A stretch of DNA of 64,000 bases, taken from the NCBI RefSeq assembly GCF_030538495.1, contig NZ_JAUNTW010000011.1:1-64000 (forward strand), given 5' to 3'. The notes under the pieces are model-generated. The model made no database searches, had not been told where the DNA came from, and saw only the letters and a list, made by a program, of their open reading frames with translations. Position numbers and translations under genes: made by a program. Shown here piece after piece: positions 25,867 to 38,538 of the stretch (position 1 is the first letter of the stretch; every line of letters begins with the position of its first letter). Origin of the DNA: Paracoccus sp. (in: a-proteobacteria) (GTDB lineage Bacteria; Pseudomonadota; Alphaproteobacteria; Rhodobacterales; Rhodobacteraceae).

Positions 25867-26305
25867 CGCGCGTTCCCTGTTTCCTCAGCCATGTCTTTGG
25901 GCAGTTTCTGCACCTGCACAAGGTTAGACTGACATAAATCTGCAAAACAACGAAAAAAACCGTGTTTTGTCTAATTCACCTGTAAAAATCGTGATGTAAA
26001 TGTCTGAAAATTAACGAATAGACCGGGGTAGAAACATGCAGATTGTGCAGGTTTTGATTTTGCCAGTTTTGTAAAAATATATTCCAACATTGTGGCCTCG
26101 GTAAATTGCACATATGGTATCCATATATAAACAAATGGTTTTTATGTAGAATATTTTAACCTGCCAATGTAGATGATTCGGGCGTGGCTCTGATGCGCGG
26201 CTGTCGTCACCTCATGGGCAGAAAATGCGCCGAATGCGATCGCGTCCCTTTTGTTCAGGATGGGCCGACGCTATCAGAAGGCTGTCATACGGAAGGGGCA
26301 GTGTC
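25867..26305. promoter_or_regulatory. AT-rich 439-base divergent spacer between the iclR-type gene and manC
   Basis: I find no convincing gene here. Most of 25920-26180 is far more AT-rich than the rest of the window. It contains ATATGG-TAT-CCATAT (26112-26126, perfect 6-bp arms) and a widely spaced 10-bp inverted repeat ACCTGCACAA (25912-25921) / TTGTGCAGGT (26043-26052). Such tracts are typical sites for silencers like MucR/Ros and for divergent promoters. Confidence 0.5.
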
Positions 26306-27727
26306 ATGTTCAAAATTACGCCGGTGCTGATGGCGGGCGGGTCCGGGACGCGGTTGTGGCCGGTGTCGCGCAAAAGCTTTCCCAAACAGTTCGCGCAACT
26401 GATTGGCGATGAAACGCTGTTTCAGGCGTCGGCGCATCGGCTGTCGGGGCCGCTGTTTGATGCGCCTGTGGTGATGACGAATGCGGATTTCCGGTTCATC
26501 GTGGCGGAACAGCTGGATCAGATGGGGCTGACGCCGGGCGCGATTGTCATTGAACCGTCAGGCCGCAACACCGCGCCCGCCGTTTTGGCCGCGGCGCTGA
26601 TGGCCGACAGCCCCGACACGCTGTTGCTGGTGGCGCCGTCCGATCATGTCATCCCCGATTCGGACGCGTTTGCGCGTGCGGTGGAACAGGGCGCGGCTGC
26701 GGCTGCCGATGGCCGCATTGTGACATTCGGCATCACGCCGGACCGCCCGGAAACGGGATATGGTTATCTGGAACTGGCGGGGCAGGGCGACGGCCCTCAG
26801 CCTCTGGCCCGGTTTGTCGAAAAGCCCGATGCCGACCGCGCGGCGCAGATGCTGGCGCAGGGCAACTATCTGTGGAATGCGGGGATTTTCCTGTTCCGCG
26901 CCGGCACGATGATCGACGCCTTCCGCGCCCATGCGCCGGACTATGTCGCGCCCGTGCAGCAGGCGATTGACGACGCGGCCACGGATCTGGGCTTTTTGCG
27001 ACTGGCGCGCGCGCCGTGGGACAGCCTGCCCGATAATTCAATCGACTATGCCGTGATGGAAAAGGCCGACAATCTGACCGTCGTTCGGTTTTCCGACGGC
27101 TGGTCGGATCTGGGCGGCTGGGACGCCGTCTGGCGCGAAGGTCTGGGCGGCGCCGATACCGGCAATGTCGCGGATGACTGTTCGACGGCGATTGATTGCG
27201 AAAACGTGTTGCTGCGGTCGGACAACCCCGATGTGCAGGTCGTGGGCATCGGCCTGCGCGATACGGTCGTGGTGGCAACCGGCGATGCGGTTCTGGTCGC
27301 CGATAAGAACCGCGCCCAGGACGTGCGCAAGGCCGTATCCGCCCTGAAATCCAAAGGCCGCAAACAGGCCGAGGCGTTCCCCCGCGATCATCGCCCTTGG
27401 GGCTGGTTTGAAACGCTGGCCTTGGCGGATCGTTTTCAGGTCAAACGCATCGTGGTAAAACCCGGAGCGGCCCTGTCGCTGCAAAGCCATGTTCACCGGT
27501 CCGAACACTGGATTGTGGTCAGCGGCACCGCGCGGGTGACGGTGGATGACCGGGTGACGCTGGTGACGGAAAACCAGTCGATCTATGTGCCGCTGGGCGC
27601 GATTCACCGCATGGAAAACCCCGGCAAAGTCCCGATGATCCTGATCGAGGTGCAAACCGGCAGCTATCTGGGCGAAGACGATATTATCCGCTACGAAGAC
27701 GTCTATTCCCGCAGCAGTGAGGATTGA
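26306..27727 (+). CDS. manC: Mannose-1-phosphate guanylyltransferase / mannose-6-phosphate isomerase
   Basis: The bifunctional 473-residue enzyme makes GDP-mannose for surface polysaccharide. The N-terminal pyrophosphorylase has [18 protein letters not shown] (11-28). The C-terminal cupin (about 365-470) is a type II phosphomannose isomerase with [15 protein letters not shown] and an IHRMENPG segment. ATG 26306 follows GGAAGGGG; the frame upstream to 26225 is promoter sequence. No other polysaccharide genes flank it. It overlaps nothing and is followed at once by cmk. Confidence 0.93.
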   Translation: MFKITPVLMAGGSGTRLWPVSRKSFPKQFAQLIGDETLFQASAHRLSGPLFDAPVVMTNADFRFIVAEQLDQMGLTPGAIVIEPSGRNTAPAVLAAALMADSPDTLLLVAPSDHVIPDSDAFARAVEQGAAAAADGRIVTFGITPDRPETGYGYLELAGQGDGPQPLARFVEKPDADRAAQMLAQGNYLWNAGIFLFRAGTMIDAFRAHAPDYVAPVQQAIDDAATDLGFLRLARAPWDSLPDNSIDYAVMEKADNLTVVRFSDGWSDLGGWDAVWREGLGGADTGNVADDCSTAIDCENVLLRSDNPDVQVVGIGLRDTVVVATGDAVLVADKNRAQDVRKAVSALKSKGRKQAEAFPRDHRPWGWFETLALADRFQVKRIVVKPGAALSLQSHVHRSEHWIVVSGTARVTVDDRVTLVTENQSIYVPLGAIHRMENPGKVPMILIEVQTGSYLGEDDIIRYEDVYSRSSED

Positions 27728-27728
27728 T

Positions 27729-28319
27729 ATGGGATTTATCGTTGCCATTGATGGCCCCGCCGCGGCAGGCAAAGGCACGGTGTCGCGCGCGATTGCGGCG
27801 ATGTTTGGCTTTGCGCATCTGGATACGGGGTTGCTGTATCGGGCGACGGGGGCCAAGGGCGGTGATCCGGTCGCGGCGGCGCGGGGGCTGTGTGCCGACG
27901 ATCTGGCGCGCGACGACCTGCGCAGCGCCGAGGCCGGGCAGGCCGCAAGCCGCGTTGCCGCCATCCCGCAGGTCCGCGATGAGCTGGTTGAATTTCAGCG
28001 CCGCTTCGCGCGTCAGGAACCCGGCGCGGTGCTGGACGGGCGCGACATTGGCACGGTGATTTGCCCCGATGCCGATGTGAAATTCTTTATCACCGCATCC
28101 GATCAGGTGCGGGCGGAACGCCGCGCGGCGGAATTGGGTGCCGATGTGGCGCATATTCTGGCCGAATTGCGCGAACGCGACCGGCGCGACCGTGAACGGG
28201 CGACCGCGCCGCTCTGTGCCGCGCCCGATGCGGTTGTGATCGACACCAGCGATCTGACGGTGGATCAGGTGATTGATCAGGTTGCGCAATGCATCAAGAA
28301 CCGGGCGAAATTCGCCTGA
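27729..28319 (+). CDS. cmk: Cytidylate kinase
   Basis: It phosphorylates CMP and dCMP. The 196 residues include the P-loop GPAAAGKGT (9-17), LDTGLLYRA, the [13 protein letters not shown] lid-side motif and [13 protein letters not shown]. The usual (d)CMP kinase is about 210-230 residues, so this is a slightly short form. The start at 27729 is one base after the manC stop. In many alphaproteobacteria cmk sits with aroA and rpsA; here it follows manC instead, so a second cmk elsewhere is possible. Confidence 0.85.
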   Translation: MGFIVAIDGPAAAGKGTVSRAIAAMFGFAHLDTGLLYRATGAKGGDPVAAARGLCADDLARDDLRSAEAGQAASRVAAIPQVRDELVEFQRRFARQEPGAVLDGRDIGTVICPDADVKFFITASDQVRAERRAAELGADVAHILAELRERDRRDRERATAPLCAAPDAVVIDTSDLTVDQVIDQVAQCIKNRAKFA

Positions 28320-28393
28320 AACCACCCGATTGTCACAATTTTGTCACCTTTACGGGGCAAAGTCCGGTTAACTGTTTCTGACCCGAGGTTACT

Positions 28394-29902
28394 ATGCGTT
28401 CTGTTTTGCTGTCTGGCGTGGCCCTGACGATGTTGATGGGGGGCGCGTCGTTTGCGGGTTCCTGTGATGCGGTTGCGATTGGCGGGGAAAGTCAAATTAT
28501 CCGCTGCACCGGCGGCGAAGCCGGGCCGCAGGTTGTCAGCGGTTCTAACACATCCTTCACTGTTGGAGACGACGCCTCGCTGACGTCGAACAATCGCAGC
28601 ACGCCTGCCGCAGCGATCACGGGCGACAATGTCAGGTTTTACAACCTAAATACCGTCTCGAACACCGACACCCGCAACAACGCCAATGCGATCGACGTGA
28701 CCGGCGGCGGCGTCTATGTCGAAAATCGTGGCACCATTTCCAGCGGCGATCGCGCCATCCACATCACGGGCGAAGGTGCTGATGCGTTCAGCATCGTCAA
28801 TGACGGCGTGATCACGTCGCGTCGTCAGGCGATTCGGACGCTGAACGAACTGGCCATCCCGTATCTGAGCGTCGTTAACAACGGCACCATCAGCAGCAGC
28901 GACGGCCGCGCGATCCAGGGTCGCGGCTTTGGCACATGGGTGCAAAATAACGGCCAACTGTTCGGCTGGGAAGAAGTGATCGAGGCCCGCGACGGCTTTG
29001 CCCTCGACAATCGCGGTGTGATCGAGGCTGGCCGCCCGATCTATGACGCCGAAGGCACCATCACCGGCTTTGAACGCAAGGCCGACGAAGACGGCGTGCA
29101 ATTCGCCAGCGGCTCTGTGGTCAACTATGGCCGGATTGTCGGCACCGATGACGGCATCGACATGGACGAAGGCACGGTGGAAAACCGCGCGGGCGGTGTT
29201 ATCATCTCGCTGGGGCCGGATAACGACCCGGACAAAGCCGCGATTGATATTGACGGCGCGTTTGACAACAGCCGCGATCCGCTGCGTTCGGCCACCACCG
29301 TCAGCATCGTCAACGAAGGCTATATGGAAGGGCCGCGCGGCATCACCGTCGAATACGACCCGACCCGCGCCGATGACGATGTGAATAACGCGCGCCAGCG
29401 TGTGACCATCGTCAACAGTGGCGAAATCGTCGGCCGAGGCGGCACGGCGATCTGGCTGGCCCCCACGCAGGGCGACAGCAGCCTGACCGTGACTGGCAAC
29501 TCCATCATTCGCGGCGATGTCGTGATGGGCGGCGGCGATGACACGCTGACCTTTGCCCACCTGTCGCATACCGGCGACTGGCGGATCGACAACCTGTTTG
29601 ATGGCGGGGCCGGCTATAACATCGTTGATATCGACTATGACTTTGCCGAGATTACGAACGCGACCCAGATGACGCCCAGCGTGCTGCGTTTGGCCTTTAT
29701 GAACACCAATGCCGGTCTGGAAATGAACGCGCGGTTCACCAATTGGGATATGTTCTTCTTTAGCAGCGGTCATCGTTTCACGCCCAGCGAATTGCTGGCG
29801 CAGTTTGCGCAGATCGCGCCGGTTCCGCTGCCTGCGGGGGCGGTGCTGCTGGTGTCGGCCCTTGGCGGCATGGCGGCGCTGCGCCGTCGCAAAGCGGCCT
29901 AA
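28394..29902 (+). CDS. VPLPA-CTERM surface protein with repetitive beta-helix-like body
   Basis: This 502-residue exported protein has a signal peptide (1-22), two early cysteines (C24, C38) and a body of N-G-T-I/V repeats. Examples are ENRGTISSG, VNDGVITS and VNNGTISSS. These resemble autotransporter-type beta-helices. It ends with PVPLPAGAVLLVSA, a hydrophobic helix and RRRK, the VPLPA-CTERM sorting tail that exosortases of the XrtD type cleave. No exosortase gene is in the window. No autotransporter barrel is present. A likely role is an anchored or released surface or matrix protein. Terminator follows. Confidence 0.85.
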   Translation: MRSVLLSGVALTMLMGGASFAGSCDAVAIGGESQIIRCTGGEAGPQVVSGSNTSFTVGDDASLTSNNRSTPAAAITGDNVRFYNLNTVSNTDTRNNANAIDVTGGGVYVENRGTISSGDRAIHITGEGADAFSIVNDGVITSRRQAIRTLNELAIPYLSVVNNGTISSSDGRAIQGRGFGTWVQNNGQLFGWEEVIEARDGFALDNRGVIEAGRPIYDAEGTITGFERKADEDGVQFASGSVVNYGRIVGTDDGIDMDEGTVENRAGGVIISLGPDNDPDKAAIDIDGAFDNSRDPLRSATTVSIVNEGYMEGPRGITVEYDPTRADDDVNNARQRVTIVNSGEIVGRGGTAIWLAPTQGDSSLTVTGNSIIRGDVVMGGGDDTLTFAHLSHTGDWRIDNLFDGGAGYNIVDIDYDFAEITNATQMTPSVLRLAFMNTNAGLEMNARFTNWDMFFFSSGHRFTPSELLAQFAQIAPVPLPAGAVLLVSALGGMAALRRRKAA

Positions 29903-29920
29903 GCCACCGGTTTTTAAACG

Positions 29921-29950
29921 AAAACGGGGCGCATCACGCGCCCCGTTTTT

Positions 29951-29952
<2 letters not shown>
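29921..29952. terminator. Bidirectional terminator between the VPLPA protein gene and metH
   Basis: A 9-bp stem ACGGGGCGC/GCGCCCCGT with a five-base loop is flanked by an A-run on the left and seven Ts on the right. It can end transcription of both convergent genes. Confidence 0.88.
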
Positions 29953-32648
<2,696 letters not shown>

Positions 32649-32656
<8 letters not shown>

Positions 32657-33692
32657 GTTCAGGCACCTTTCGCGGGTTCAGTGTCGCCACGGCGTCGGCA
32701 ATGGCGCGGATATGATCGGGGGTCGTGCCGCAGCAGCCGCCAACGACATTCACCAACCCCTCGCGGGCGAAATCGGCGACTTGGCGCGCGGTGTCGTCGG
32801 GGCCTTCGTCATATTGGCCGAACGCATTGGGCAGGCCCGCATTGGGATAGGCGCAGATGCGCGTATCCGCCACGCCCGCCAGTTCCGCCAGATGCGGGCG
32901 CATGGCGGATGCACCAAGCGCGCAGTTCAGCCCAACGGTCCACGGATTCGCGTGACGGACCGAATACCAGAACGCGGTCGGGGTTTGCCCCGACAGGGTG
33001 CGGCCCGATGCGTCGGTGATGGTCCCCGAAATCATCAAAGGCAGCGCCTGCCCGTGATCCTGCATCGCCTCAAGACAGGCAAAGATCGCGGCTTTGGCGT
33101 TCAGCGTGTCAAAGATGGTTTCGATCAGCAAAATATCCGCGCCGCCCGCGATCAGCCCGCGCGCCTGCTGCAAATAGGCGACGCGCAGATCGTCAAAGGT
33201 CACGGCGCGATAGCCGGGATTGTTCACATCGGGGCTGATGGATGCCGTGCGGTTCGTCGGCCCAATCGCGCCCGCCACGAAACGCGGCCGCCCGTCCTGC
33301 GCCGTGGCGCGGTCAAGCGCGCGACGCACAATCTGCGCGCCCTGCACATTCAGATCATGCACCGCGTTTTCCATGGCGTAATCGGCCTGCGCAATCGTGG
33401 TTGCGGAAAAGGTGTTGGTTTCCACGATATCCGCGCCGGCCATGGCGTATTTGTAATGGATTTCCTCGATCGCGTCGGGCTGGGTCAGGATCAGCAGATC
33501 GTTGTTGCCCTGTTGCGGATGGTCGGAATGGTGGCGGCAGACATGGCCGGATGCGTGGCCGGTATAGTCGTCTTCGGACAGGCCAAGCTGTTGAATCTGC
33601 GTCCCCATGGCCCCGTCAAGGATCAGGATCCGTTCGGATGCCGCGTGGTTCAGCGCCTGAAAAACGGGCGAAAGGGGTAATCTGCCGGTCAT
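32649..33692 (-). CDS. Homocysteine S-methyltransferase part of split methionine synthase
   Basis: The 347-residue barrel holds [10 protein letters not shown] and the three zinc-binding cysteines in GLNCALGA and GGCCGTTP, as in the first domain of MetH. It transfers the methyl group from methylcobalamin in the partner protein to homocysteine. Its stop overlaps the partner's start by eight bases in a different frame, so the two are separate but translationally coupled chains. ATG 33692 follows AAGGA; the longer frame runs into the operator region. Confidence 0.93.
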
Positions 33693-33746
33693 AATCGCGT
33701 CCTTATGGTTGAACGCGCTATAATGCCTGCGGATGCTGGCCGCAAA

Positions 33747-33772
33747 TTCATAATCTGCGACATGATTATGAA
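33747..33772. promoter_or_regulatory. Palindrome in the metH promoter
   Basis: TTCATAATC and GATTATGAA form perfect 9-bp arms around eight bases. On the minus strand this lies directly upstream of TTGCGG, 17 bases, TATAGC, a reasonable promoter for the split metH operon. It is probably an operator. ArsR-type SahR/SamR regulators are known to control metH in other proteobacteria, but I cannot match the motif from memory. Confidence 0.55.
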
Positions 33773-33788
33773 CGCGGGTCAAGTGCCG

Positions 33789-34163
33789 TTATAATTCAAT
33801 CTGCGGCGCGTCGGGGTTGAGCGGGATGTCAGGCGTCAGCCGCCGCAGGTCATCGCCAATCGGCGGCGGGGGCGGCGCGTCGGGGCGGCGGCGGATCAGA
33901 ATATCGCCGTTGTCCAACCGCTGCGGCAGTTCGTAATGGCGGATGTCGTCCATGATGACGCCCAGATCCTGCATCGCGGGGGCAAGGCGGTTCATCGCGC
34001 CCCCTAACCCGCGCGCGGCGTCGTCCAGATCGGGGCCGATTTCGTCCAGCAGGTTTTGAAACAACAGACCCAGCCCGCGTTCGATCAGGTCAAAGCCATC
34101 ATCCTGCGCCAAGGCGGCACCGGGGGGCAGGGACAGGGCCAATATGACAGCAAGCCGTTTCAT
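33789..34163 (-). CDS. Small exported protein of unknown function
   Basis: This 124-residue protein has a clear signal peptide (MKRLAVILALSLPPGAALAQ), then an acidic helical region (DLIERGLGLLFQNLLDEIGPD). The C-terminus is rich in proline (PDAPPPPPIGDD). I know no function. ATG 34163 gives the signal peptide at the N-terminus; the longer frame puts 15 charged residues before it and is unlikely. It lies between the metH promoter region and the TerB/DnaJ gene on the same strand. Confidence 0.68.
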   Translation of the reverse strand: MKRLAVILALSLPPGAALAQDDGFDLIERGLGLLFQNLLDEIGPDLDDAARGLGGAMNRLAPAMQDLGVIMDDIRHYELPQRLDNGDILIRRRPDAPPPPPIGDDLRRLTPDIPLNPDAPQIEL

Positions 34164-34204
34164 ATCGCTAAGGTGGGGGCGCCGCCGCCCGGACGCAAGA
34201 GGGA

Positions 34205-34933
34205 TCACGCCCCCGCCGGGTCAGGTGCCTGATGCAGCGCGCGAAATTTCTGCCACGCGTCGTTCAGAACACGGGTGCGGGCCTCGGCCAGACGGACGGC
34301 CTCGGGGGGCAGGCCGCGGGCAATGGCGCGGTCGGGATGCGATTCGCGAACCAGATCGCGCCAGCGTTTGCGCGCCTCGGGCAGCGGAGTGTCGGGGGTG
34401 ACGCCCAGAACGTCGCAGGGCGGGCAGCCATTCGGAACATGACGGCGGCGGATCGCGGCCAGTTGCGGGGCCGGGACGCCGAAAATCCGCGCCACTTCGT
34501 CGATAAAGATCACCTCGGCGTCGTGCAATTCGCCATCGGCAAGGGCGATGATAAACAACCCCTCGATCACGTCCAGCAGCACGGGATCGGCGGGCGGAAA
34601 CATCGCCGCAATGCGCCGCGCCCACGCGTCAAAGCCCGCCACATCCTGCCGCGCCAGATCAAAGACGCGGGCGGCGTTTTTTTCCTCGGACCGGGGGATG
34701 ATGAACACGCGGCGAAAGGCCGTCACCTCGGACCGCGCAACCATGCCGTCGGCCTTGGCCAGTTTCGCGCCCAAGGCGATCACGGCAATGGTGAAGGCGA
34801 CCGATTTTTCCGGCGGAGTCGCCGCCCGCGCCCGCCCGACCAAGGCCGCTAGCCGGTCGCCAATGCGCTGCCAAAAGCTGCGCGGCTTAGGCAGGGCGGG
34901 GCAGGGACACAAAGGCTGGGCGCAACATTCCAT
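34205..34933 (-). CDS. TerB-domain J-protein (DjlA-like co-chaperone)
   Basis: The 242-residue protein has a TerB-like helical domain (about 48-160; FTIAVIALGAKLAKADG and ALADGELHDAE) and a C-terminal J domain with the essential HPD in ESHPDRA (about 206). This order resembles E. coli DjlA, but without its N-terminal membrane anchor; the first residues instead contain four cysteines (ECCAQPLCPC). It would stimulate DnaK. The ribosome site is poor and the start is uncertain. Confidence 0.83.
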   Translation of the reverse strand: MECCAQPLCPCPALPKPRSFWQRIGDRLAALVGRARAATPPEKSVAFTIAVIALGAKLAKADGMVARSEVTAFRRVFIIPRSEEKNAARVFDLARQDVAGFDAWARRIAAMFPPADPVLLDVIEGLFIIALADGELHDAEVIFIDEVARIFGVPAPQLAAIRRRHVPNGCPPCDVLGVTPDTPLPEARKRWRDLVRESHPDRAIARGLPPEAVRLAEARTRVLNDAWQKFRALHQAPDPAGA

Positions 34934-34979
34934 ACGCCTATGTTAGCGCCAGTTCCGCCCCCCGAACAGAGGGCGCGGG

Positions 34980-35489
34980 TCACGCCTGCGTCAAATCCTT
35001 ACCCCACAGGGTAATGTCATGATATTCGCCGAATTTACAGCCGATGCCGGGCAGGGTGGCCCATTTGCCGTAACCGTTGCGGTCGTGGAAATCCTGCGAC
35101 GGCTGGTTGTCGCCGGTGATCGACCCCACCAGCACACGCCCGCCATGGGCGCGGACGTGATCTTCGATTGCGTTCAGCATCAGTTCGCCGGTGCCGTCGC
35201 CCTGATGGTCGGGGCAGATATAGATCGAATGTTCTTTGGTATGCGCGTATCCCGGCCCGTCGCGGAAATGGGTGTAGGTGGCAAAGCCCGCAATCGCGCC
35301 GTCTTGGGTCGTGGCAACCAGAAAGGCGTGGCCGTCGCCCTGATTGCGCGCGATCAGGTCCACGATGTCCTGTTCGGTCATCTCATCGGCGCGCACGGTC
35401 AACAGCGTGTCGCGGATCACCGGATTCCAGATGGCGACAATCGCCGCCGCGTCATCGGCGGTCGCATTCCGCAGGCACAGATCAGCCAC
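34980..35489 (-). CDS. GNAT family N-acetyltransferase (phosphinothricin acetyltransferase-like)
   Basis: The 169-residue acetyltransferase has a strand order typical of GNAT enzymes, an acetyl-CoA loop region near [11 protein letters not shown] (about 95-105) and a late [13 protein letters not shown] segment. That resembles the Pat/phosphinothricin acetyltransferase branch, which acetylates amino acids or their analogues. Its start overlaps the trpA stop by eight bases, so it is translated with trpA. The substrate is unknown. Confidence 0.82.
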   Translation of the reverse strand: MADLCLRNATADDAAAIVAIWNPVIRDTLLTVRADEMTEQDIVDLIARNQGDGHAFLVATTQDGAIAGFATYTHFRDGPGYAHTKEHSIYICPDHQGDGTGELMLNAIEDHVRAHGGRVLVGSITGDNQPSQDFHDRNGYGKWATLPGIGCKFGEYHDITLWGKDLTQA

Positions 35490-36282
35490 GATGCGCCCCC
35501 GCCGCCAGATCGCGCACGAAATCCAGAACCTGCGCGACGGGGCGACCTTCGCCGATCATTTTGACAATCGCGCTGCCCACAACGCAGCCATCGGCCACGC
35601 TGGCGATTTGTTCGGCCGCGTCCGGGGTGTTGATCCCAAACCCCACCACAACCGGCAGATTGGCGGCGTCACGGATGCGCGCGACCTGAGGCGCGACATC
35701 CGCCGCATTGGCCGCCGCGCCGCCGGTGATGCCGGTGACGCTGACGTAATACACAAATCCGCTGGTGTTTTTCACCACGGCAGGCAGGCGGCGGTCATCG
35801 GTGGTCGGCGTCGCCAAACGGATAAAGTTCAACCCGGCGCGCGCGGCGGGGATGCATAATTCGTCGTCTTCTTCCGGGGGCAGATCAACGATGATCAGCC
35901 CGTCAACGCCTGCATCGGCGGCATCGGTCAGAAACTGATCCACACCACCGGGCCGGGCATAGATCGGGTTGTAATACCCCATCAGCACAACCGGAGTGGT
36001 GTTATCCTGCTGCCGGAACGCGCGCAGCATGTCCAAGGTCTGCGACACACTGCCACCGGCGGCCAAGGCGCGTTGCCCCGCCGCCTGAATGGTCGGGCCA
36101 TCCGCCATCGGATCGGTGAAGGGCATCCCCAATTCGATAATATCAACCCCTGCCGCCGGCAGTCCCTGCATGATCTGCAACGCGGTGTCGTGGTCCGGGT
36201 CAGACGCCATCATATAGGCGACAAACGCCTTTTGCCCCTGATCACGCAGCCGCGCGAAGGTGTCATCAATCCGGGTCATCAC
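35482..36282 (-). CDS. trpA: Tryptophan synthase alpha chain
   Basis: It cleaves indole-3-glycerol phosphate to indole for the beta chain. The 266-residue barrel has the catalytic Glu in DIIELGMPF (about E51) and Asp in DPMADGP (about D62), and the phosphate loop [10 protein letters not shown]. No trpB is adjacent, so the two subunits are encoded apart in this genome. The start is followed upstream by a 208-base AT-rich region shared with the divergent VPLPA-CTERM gene. Confidence 0.95.
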   Translation of the reverse strand: MMTRIDDTFARLRDQGQKAFVAYMMASDPDHDTALQIMQGLPAAGVDIIELGMPFTDPMADGPTIQAAGQRALAAGGSVSQTLDMLRAFRQQDNTTPVVLMGYYNPIYARPGGVDQFLTDAADAGVDGLIIVDLPPEEDDELCIPAARAGLNFIRLATPTTDDRRLPAVVKNTSGFVYYVSVTGITGGAAANAADVAPQVARIRDAANLPVVVGFGINTPDAAEQIASVADGCVVGSAIVKMIGEGRPVAQVLDFVRDLAAGAHRG

Positions 36283-36490
36283 CTGTCTCCGTCCGATCTA
36301 TGCCGCTGGTGTGGCCCAGATTGCCGCGATGTTCAAGCGCGCCTTGCGATGCGGGTGACGGAAACGTCAACAACTCTGCTTTTGGTTGATTAGATTGTTT
36401 ATTTTCAATCGCTTATCTGAAATTAATAAATTGCAAACATAGTTGACAATGGTAAACAGAACCCATCTCATATTCTGACAGGAGACGATA

Positions 36491-37285
36491 ATGAGTTTTG
36501 CACGTTACGCAGCCGCGGCCTTGACCACGGCAGTGATCGCCACCGGCGCACATGCCGCATCGCTTCCCGCGGATTGGGTGGTCGACGGCAATGCCGGCGT
36601 TGCCATGCCCGACGGCATCATGACCGCGCCGCCGGAACAGGGGCCGGGTTATTATTACGTCACGACCTTTGAAGGCAAATACGGCGTCGGCGCGTTGCCG
36701 GGCGTGGGTGGTTCCGGGACGCCGATTGATGGCAGCACGCTGACCACGTCGTCATTCGCGGCCAAGGCTGGCGATGTTTTGACGTTCTTTTTCAACTATG
36801 TGACCTCGGACGGGGCAGGTTATGCTGACTACGGCTGGGCGCGTCTGCTGAATACGGCCGGCGATCAGGCCGCGTTGCTGTTCACCGCGCGCACCACGCC
36901 GGGCGGCAACAGCGTTCCGGGTTTCTCTATGCCCGACGCGCAAGCCACGCTGGAACCCGGCGTTGTCGATATTATCGCCGGTAGCCCGGTGTGGTCTGTT
37001 CTGGGGAGCGAAAGCGGCACCTGCTACAGCGTCGGCTGCGGTTACACCGGTTGGGTCAAATCGACTTATGAATTCCTGAATGACGGTGATTTCAACCTGC
37101 AATTCGGTGTCACGAACTGGAGCGATACCAACTATGCTTCGGCTATGGCGTTCGCCGGTGCGCAGATTGCGGGCGTGGACATCACGCCCCCGACGCAGCC
37201 CGCGCCGGTTCCGCTGCCCGCCAGTGCGGCACTGCTGCTGGCCGGGATGGGCGCATTGGCCGCCACCCGCCGTCGCAAAGCATAA
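36491..37285 (+). CDS. Second VPLPA-CTERM exported protein
   Basis: This 264-residue protein has a signal peptide ending GAHAAS, an aromatic-rich beta domain (WVVDGNAGVAMPDG; DVLTFFFNYVTSDGAGYADYGWARL), one cysteine pair (CYSVGC), and the C-terminal PVPLPASAALLLAG helix with RRRKA. The tail matches the VPLPA-CTERM exosortase signal, as in the protein at 28394-29902, although the bodies are unrelated. The upstream region has TTGACA at 36443 and an AGGAG ribosome site. It resembles PEP-CTERM proteins with a lectin-like fold, but I cannot prove binding. Confidence 0.85.
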   Translation: MSFARYAAAALTTAVIATGAHAASLPADWVVDGNAGVAMPDGIMTAPPEQGPGYYYVTTFEGKYGVGALPGVGGSGTPIDGSTLTTSSFAAKAGDVLTFFFNYVTSDGAGYADYGWARLLNTAGDQAALLFTARTTPGGNSVPGFSMPDAQATLEPGVVDIIAGSPVWSVLGSESGTCYSVGCGYTGWVKSTYEFLNDGDFNLQFGVTNWSDTNYASAMAFAGAQIAGVDITPPTQPAPVPLPASAALLLAGMGALAATRRRKA

Positions 37286-37308
37286 CGCTGCAACGCATAA
37301 AAATGTCA

Positions 37309-37335
37309 GGCCCGCCCCACCCGGCGGGCCTTTCT
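37309..37335 (+). terminator. Terminator after the second VPLPA-CTERM gene
   Basis: An 8-bp stem GGCCCGCC/GGCGGGCC with a six-base loop is followed by TTTCT. It lies 24 bases past the stop codon. Confidence 0.75.
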
Positions 37336-37412
37336 GTATCGGCGCAGGCTGGACTTGGCCCCTTATTCCGCGTAACAGACGCCGGATTTCACATAAGACA
37401 GGGAACAGGGTC

Positions 37413-38510
37413 ATGGGCTTTCGCATGGGGATCGTCGGTTTGCCGAATGTTGGTAAATCAACGCTGTTTAACGCGCTGACGAAAACCGCCGCCGCGCAGG
37501 CCGCCAACTTTCCTTTCTGCACCATCGAACCGAACGTAGGTGAGGTGGCCGTCCCTGATCCCCGGTTGGACCAGTTGGCGCAGATCGCCGGGTCGAAACA
37601 GATCCTGCCCACGCGGATTACCTTTGTGGACATCGCCGGTCTGGTCAAAGGCGCATCCAAGGGCGAAGGTCTGGGCAACCAGTTTCTGGCCAATATCCGC
37701 GAAGTGGACGCAATCGCCCATGTTCTGCGCTGTTTCGAAGACGGCGACATTACCCATGTCGAAGGTCGCGTTGATCCTATGGCCGACGCCGAGGTGATCG
37801 AAACCGAACTGATGATCGCGGACATGGAATCCATCGAACGCCGTCTGGCCAACCTGCAACGCAAGCTGAAAGGCAACGACAAAGAGGCCGCCGAACAGGA
37901 TCGCCTGCTGCGCGTGGCCTTGGCCGCGCTTGAGGCCGGGCAACCCGCGCGCAGCGTGCAGGTGGCCGATGACGACCGCAAGGCGTGGAATATGCTGCAA
38001 TTGCTGACGTCAAAACCGGTTCTGTATGTCTGCAACGTGGCGGAATCCGAGGCCGCGAACGGCAACGCCCTGTCGGATAAAGTCGCCGAGATGGCGCGCG
38101 AACAGGGCGCGGGCCATGTCGTGATCTCGGCCCGGATCGAAGAAGAAATCAGCCAGCTGGACGCGGACGAAGCCGAAATGTTCCTTGGCGAAATGGGGTT
38201 AGAGGAAGCGGGCCTGGATCGCCTGATCCGCGCGGGTTACGACCTGTTGGGCCTGCAAACCTATTTCACCGTTGGCCCGAAAGAGGCGCGCGCCTGGACC
38301 ATCCGCAAAGGCACGCTGGCCCCGCAAGCGGCGGGTGTCATTCATGGCGATTTTGAAAAAGGGTTCATCCGCGCCGAAACGATTGCCTTTGCCGATTATG
38401 TCGCGGGCAACGGCGAATCCGGCGCGCGCGACGCGGGCAAGCTGCGGGTCGAAGGCAAAACCTACGAAGTCAAAGACGGCGACGTCCTGCATTTCCTGTT
38501 CAACGCATAA
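37413..38510 (+). CDS. ychF: Redox-regulated P-loop ATPase YchF (OLA1 family)
   Basis: This 365-residue Obg-family protein has GLPNVGKST (P-loop, about 9-17), DIAGLVKGA (G3), and NVAE in place of NKxD, which is why the family prefers ATP to GTP. A helical insert and a C-terminal TGS domain ending KDGDVLHFLFNA follow. It is universally conserved and linked to stress and ribosome function. The ATG at 37413 has CAGGG upstream. It ends at a strong terminator, and relics of its 3' end lie beyond. Confidence 0.95.
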   Translation: MGFRMGIVGLPNVGKSTLFNALTKTAAAQAANFPFCTIEPNVGEVAVPDPRLDQLAQIAGSKQILPTRITFVDIAGLVKGASKGEGLGNQFLANIREVDAIAHVLRCFEDGDITHVEGRVDPMADAEVIETELMIADMESIERRLANLQRKLKGNDKEAAEQDRLLRVALAALEAGQPARSVQVADDDRKAWNMLQLLTSKPVLYVCNVAESEAANGNALSDKVAEMAREQGAGHVVISARIEEEISQLDADEAEMFLGEMGLEEAGLDRLIRAGYDLLGLQTYFTVGPKEARAWTIRKGTLAPQAAGVIHGDFEKGFIRAETIAFADYVAGNGESGARDAGKLRVEGKTYEVKDGDVLHFLFNA

Positions 38511-38538
38511 AAAAGGGCGGCCACGGGGCCGCCTTTTT
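38511..38538 (+). terminator. Terminator of ychF
   Basis: GGCGGCC-ACGG-GGCCGCC followed by TTTTT starts within a few bases of the stop codon. Together with the preceding CGCAT it is repeated exactly, 35 bases long, at 38966-39000. Confidence 0.9.

Noticed and set aside
36283..36490. A definite promoter for the second VPLPA-CTERM gene
   Set aside because: TTGACA at 36443 is good, but no convincing -10 lies at 16-18 bases (TCTCAT at 17), so I did not list it as a feature.
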